16,449 nucleotides of DNA from CAZOKO01 sp964580455. Lineage in GTDB: Bacteria; Desulfobacterota; WTBG01. Below are positions 14,387 to 16,449 of this stretch, one piece after another. The stretch lies in the NCBI GenBank assembly GCA_964580455.1, contig CAZOKO010000063.1, forward strand, positions 1 to 16,449, in the 5' to 3' direction. The position numbers and the translations under genes were made by a program. The notes below the pieces were generated by a model. The model did no database searches, was not told the origin of the DNA, and saw only the letters and a program-made list of their open reading frames with translations. Every line of letters begins with the position of its first letter. The first letter of the stretch is position 1.

Positions 14387-14426
14387 TAAAAATTTCTTCG
14401 GATTTCGTATTTGAGAAGTATCAAGC

Positions 14427-15026
14427 ATGGATATAATAATCGCTACCTCAAATCAGAATAAGTTAAAAGAATTTAAGGCACTTTTGAAAGATCATAAGAT
14501 TAACATCCTCTCACTTAAGGACTTTTCTCAGATACCGGCCGTTGTGGAAGATGGTAAGAACTTTTATGAGAATGCCCTCAAAAAAGCTACTACTGTTGTA
14601 CGTTATACTGGAAAGCTAACTATTGCAGATGATTCAGGTATTGAGGTGGAAGCATTAGGAGGAAAGCCGGGGGTCTATTCTTCCCGCTTTGCGGGAGAAG
14701 ATGCCAGTGATGAGGAGAATAATGCCAGGTTAATGAAAGAGCTTCAGGGTATACCTCCTGATAAGAGAGGGGCCTGCTTTAAATGTGCGCTGGTTATAGC
14801 AAAATCTGAAGGGGAAACAGCTTTTGTTGAGGGGGAATGCAGAGGAACCATCATTGAAGAATTAAGGGGGCACTACGGATTTGGATATGATCCTCTCTTC
14901 TTAGTGCCTGAATATAATAAGACCTTCTCGGAAATCACTCCAGAGGAGAAAAATAAAATCAGCCACCGTGCTAAAGCATTACAAAAATTATTGAAGCTGT
15001 TACCAAACTATCTTCCAGAAACATAA
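14427..15026 (+). CDS. rdgB: Non-canonical purine NTP pyrophosphatase (RdgB/HAM1, ITPase)
   Basis: Hydrolyses ITP, dITP and XTP to the monophosphate, keeping deaminated purines out of DNA and RNA. The 199-aa length is normal for the family. All key motifs are present: the N-terminal phosphate-binding TSNQNK (7-12), EDGKNFYENALKKA (41 on), the metal and catalytic ADDSGIEV (67-74), GVYSSRFAG (82-90), the base-recognition GFGYDPLF (151-158) and SHRAKA (179-184). The ribosome binding site is weak (GAGAAG at about 14413-14418, 9 nt before the ATG) and lies in repeat-derived sequence. It stands alone on the plus strand, with a minus-sense 9-nt repeat and tRNA-Lys downstream. Confidence 0.97.
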   Translation: MDIIIATSNQNKLKEFKALLKDHKINILSLKDFSQIPAVVEDGKNFYENALKKATTVVRYTGKLTIADDSGIEVEALGGKPGVYSSRFAGEDASDEENNARLMKELQGIPPDKRGACFKCALVIAKSEGETAFVEGECRGTIIEELRGHYGFGYDPLFLVPEYNKTFSEITPEEKNKISHRAKALQKLLKLLPNYLPET

Positions 15027-15068
15027 TGGGAAGTAACTACTTTGCCTTACTATAGTTTCTTTGTTTTT

Positions 15069-15094
15069 TTATCTCAGTGGTCTCTGTGGTTAAC
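15069..15094 (-). repeat. 9-nt-period repeat copy upstream of tRNA-Lys
   Basis: TATCTCAGTGGTCTCTGTGG (15070-15089) followed by TTAAC. On the minus strand it reads ACCACAGAG ACCACTGAG, two tandem 9-mers of the family described at 9059. Confidence 0.6.
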
Positions 15095-15167
15095 AAAAAA
15101 ATCCTTGCAACAATTCTCACACTATGCTATTTCCTAACATGCTTTAGAATTTCCTAGATGTTTTTGT

Positions 15168-15243
<76 letters not shown>

Positions 15244-15254
15244 AAAAGATTAGG

Positions 15255-15295
15255 AAAAAGAGGTAGATAGCAAGTTAATGTTCTACCTCTTTTTT
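15255..15295. terminator. Bidirectional terminator between tRNA-Lys and integrase
   Basis: AAAAAGAGGTAGA (15255-15267) pairs perfectly over 13 bp with TCTACCTCTTTTT (15282-15294), with a 14-nt loop. The T-run on the plus side ends tRNA transcription. The A-run on the left gives a T-run on the minus strand for the integrase, whose stop codon lies 4 nt away. Confidence 0.85.
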
Positions 15296-15298
15296 ATG

Positions 15299-16402
15299 TC
15301 ATCCTGTTTGTGGCAGTTTTGTGGCAGTTCCACACAACCTTTTACAGAGAGCATCAACACCCTCTTTCTTATATTTCAAAGAAAGGTGAGTGTATCTTTT
15401 AGTCATATCAGATGTTTTATGTCCAAGTAGCTCTCCTAATCCTCTTTGGTCGTTTGTTTCCATCTGGTAGTGCGAGGCAAAAGTATGTCTTAAATCGTGG
15501 AAGCGAAAATCTTCAATCCCTGCTTTTTGTAATGCCTTTTTAAAAGCCTTTTTAATTTCTTTAATAGGCTTACCTTCCTTTACAGGGCTTGTAAAGATAT
15601 ACTCATTATTAGCTACCTTTGGTATTTTATTTAAAACCTCAATCGCCCTTTTATTCAGAGGAACTAAGCGTGGTTCACCATTCTTCGTTTCTCCAACATG
15701 AAAACACTTTACCCCGTCAATTCCAACTATATCCTTCCATTTTCTCGTGAGCAATTCGCTTTTCCTCAAGCCTGTATGAACAGCAAGCTCAACTATCTGC
15801 CTTAAAATCCTTGTTGGCGCTTTTGTGGACTTTCTTCTAAACTTTGATGGTTTGTACTCACAGGCTTTGAGCAATGCCTTTAGTTCTTCTATTTCCAGAT
15901 ATCGTCTTCTTTGGTTGTTTTCTTTCAAAAATTCCACTTGATGTAAAGGGTTTTCAGTTGTGAGTTTCCACTTCATAGCCATATTGAACATTCTCTTTAA
16001 GCAGGCAAGATCCCGATTAATAGTTGATGGTTTTCTGCCCAGCTTCTTCCTATCATTTTTGAATTTCTCGACTAGCCAGGCTGTAATCTGATTCATAGGT
16101 TTGCCTTTAGTATATGGATTGAAGTTTTCAATACTGTCTGAATAGCCTTTAAAGGTTTTTGCCTTGACATTGTTTTTGGCAAATTCTTTAAATCTTTCAA
16201 CCAGCTTTTCCCACGCGATGTAATTCCTCTTCTTCCTCATATCGAAAAACTTACATTCTTTAATTTGAGTTTTTCTGGCTGCTAATGCTTCTCTTGCTTC
16301 TGTCTTACTTTCTCCGACAGTCTCTCTGTACCTTTTTCCGTTATAAAAATACTGAATGCACCACTTATTACCTCTTTTAATTAAACCTCTATCCTTACTC
16401 AT
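15299..16402 (-). CDS. Tyrosine recombinase (phage-type integrase)
   Basis: A 367-aa site-specific recombinase of the phage integrase family. An N-terminal arm-type DNA-binding domain (about 1-45, GLIKRGNKWCIQYFYNGKRYRETVG split) is followed by a SAM-like core-binding domain (about 60-155) and the catalytic domain (about 170-345). The catalytic set is complete: R213 (GLRKSELL), K240 (GETKNGEPRLVPL), H302 and R305 (HDLRHTFASH), H328 (LLGHKT) and nucleophile Y337 (TKRYTHLS). ATG 16402 is preferred over ATG 16447 because AGGAGG lies 7 nt upstream and the extra 15 residues lack family similarity. It is transcribed toward tRNA-Lys and ends 56 nt from it, the usual arrangement at the edge of a tRNA-integrated element. 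An element would extend rightwards beyond the window. It looks intact. Confidence 0.96.
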   Translation of the reverse strand: MSKDRGLIKRGNKWCIQYFYNGKRYRETVGESKTEAREALAARKTQIKECKFFDMRKKRNYIAWEKLVERFKEFAKNNVKAKTFKGYSDSIENFNPYTKGKPMNQITAWLVEKFKNDRKKLGRKPSTINRDLACLKRMFNMAMKWKLTTENPLHQVEFLKENNQRRRYLEIEELKALLKACEYKPSKFRRKSTKAPTRILRQIVELAVHTGLRKSELLTRKWKDIVGIDGVKCFHVGETKNGEPRLVPLNKRAIEVLNKIPKVANNEYIFTSPVKEGKPIKEIKKAFKKALQKAGIEDFRFHDLRHTFASHYQMETNDQRGLGELLGHKTSDMTKRYTHLSLKYKKEGVDALCKRLCGTATKLPQTG

Positions 16403-16449
16403 TGTAGGCCTCCTTCCTGGAAGACCCACCGCTTTTTCCTTTTTCATCA

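Larger units (their letters stand above)
13444..14426. other. Long gene-poor region with repeats and structured elements
   Basis: Nearly 1 kb without a credible gene. From left to right: 9-nt-period repeat copies at 13482-13507 (plus sense), about 13541-13560 and 13627-13652 (minus sense); a 16-bp AT palindrome TATATTATATAATATA (13677-13692); an ATGCGAGT fragment and CCGAAACCCGAAA near 13832-13873; a lone TTGACA (13944-13949) without a convincing -10; the 99-nt inverted-end element at 14136-14234; and a GC-rich structured patch at 14281-14386. Short open frames here (13533-13778 and 14231-14428, minus) translate repeat sequence and are rejected. Confidence 0.6.

Noticed and set aside
14231..14428. 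65-codon minus-strand open frame upstream of rdgB
   Set aside because: It is a translation of the GC-rich dispersed repeat (HALRARLGRASWPTRV-like), a pattern produced by repeats and not by a gene.
8957..15094. CRISPR array in the repeat-rich gaps
   Set aside because: Repeats are 9-nt degenerate units in both orientations at irregular intervals, with no regular spacers and no cas genes.

Overview
The window is AT-rich chromosomal DNA of a Gram-negative (diderm) bacterium. The evidence is a periplasmic-type AmiC-like amidase, a LolA-fold carrier, several Sec-exported TPR proteins, a lipoprotein, and a GlgA/GlgC pair of the bacterial ADP-glucose type. The phylum cannot be fixed from the sequence. 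The short degenerate intergenic repeats and the gene content would suit an uncultured lineage such as Omnitrophota, Nitrospirota, Brocadiales or a deltaproteobacterial group, but that is only an impression.

Layout. Bases 353-6514 carry a compact plus-strand block: amidase (AMIN, Amidase_3, LysM), a DUF151 bifunctional-nuclease protein, glycogen synthase glgA, then a separate promoter followed by a stand-alone receiver protein, glgC and an unknown Trp-rich exported protein. A perfect 18-bp palindrome overlaps the -10 of the promoter ahead of the receiver-glgC genes. nadA (minus strand) follows at 6554-7474. Next come an exported TPR protein, a small lipoprotein with a strong promoter, ribosome binding site and terminator, and a LolA-fold protein, all on the plus strand to 9929.

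From 10139 to 13443 the genes are on the minus strand: pcm with a signal peptide, a secreted YidD-family protein, and two tandem paralogous TPR proteins, of which only the second keeps a C-terminal membrane domain. Then come a long gene-poor stretch (13444-14426), rdgB on the plus strand, tRNA-Lys(CTT), a bidirectional terminator, and a tyrosine recombinase pointing at the tRNA. That arrangement is typical of the edge of an integrated element whose body would lie beyond the right end of the window.

The gaps between about 8.95 and 15.1 kb hold at least three short interspersed repeat types: a 9-nt-period family (ACCACAGAG/ACACGAAG-like), a CCCCGTTAGAT hairpin found next to it, and degenerate AT-rich or GC-rich fragments sharing TCCGAAG...ATGCGAGAT(T)CCC. 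Except for one short GC-rich fragment at 7715-7736, I saw none of these in the first 8.9 kb. In two places the repeats touch genes: one copy encodes the last ten residues of the shorter TPR protein, and another abuts the start codon of the LolA-like gene. No defence system, CRISPR array or biosynthetic cluster was seen. The least explained items are the secreted YidD-TPR-TPR group, the Trp-motif exported protein, and a 99-nt element with 16-bp perfect inverted ends upstream of rdgB.
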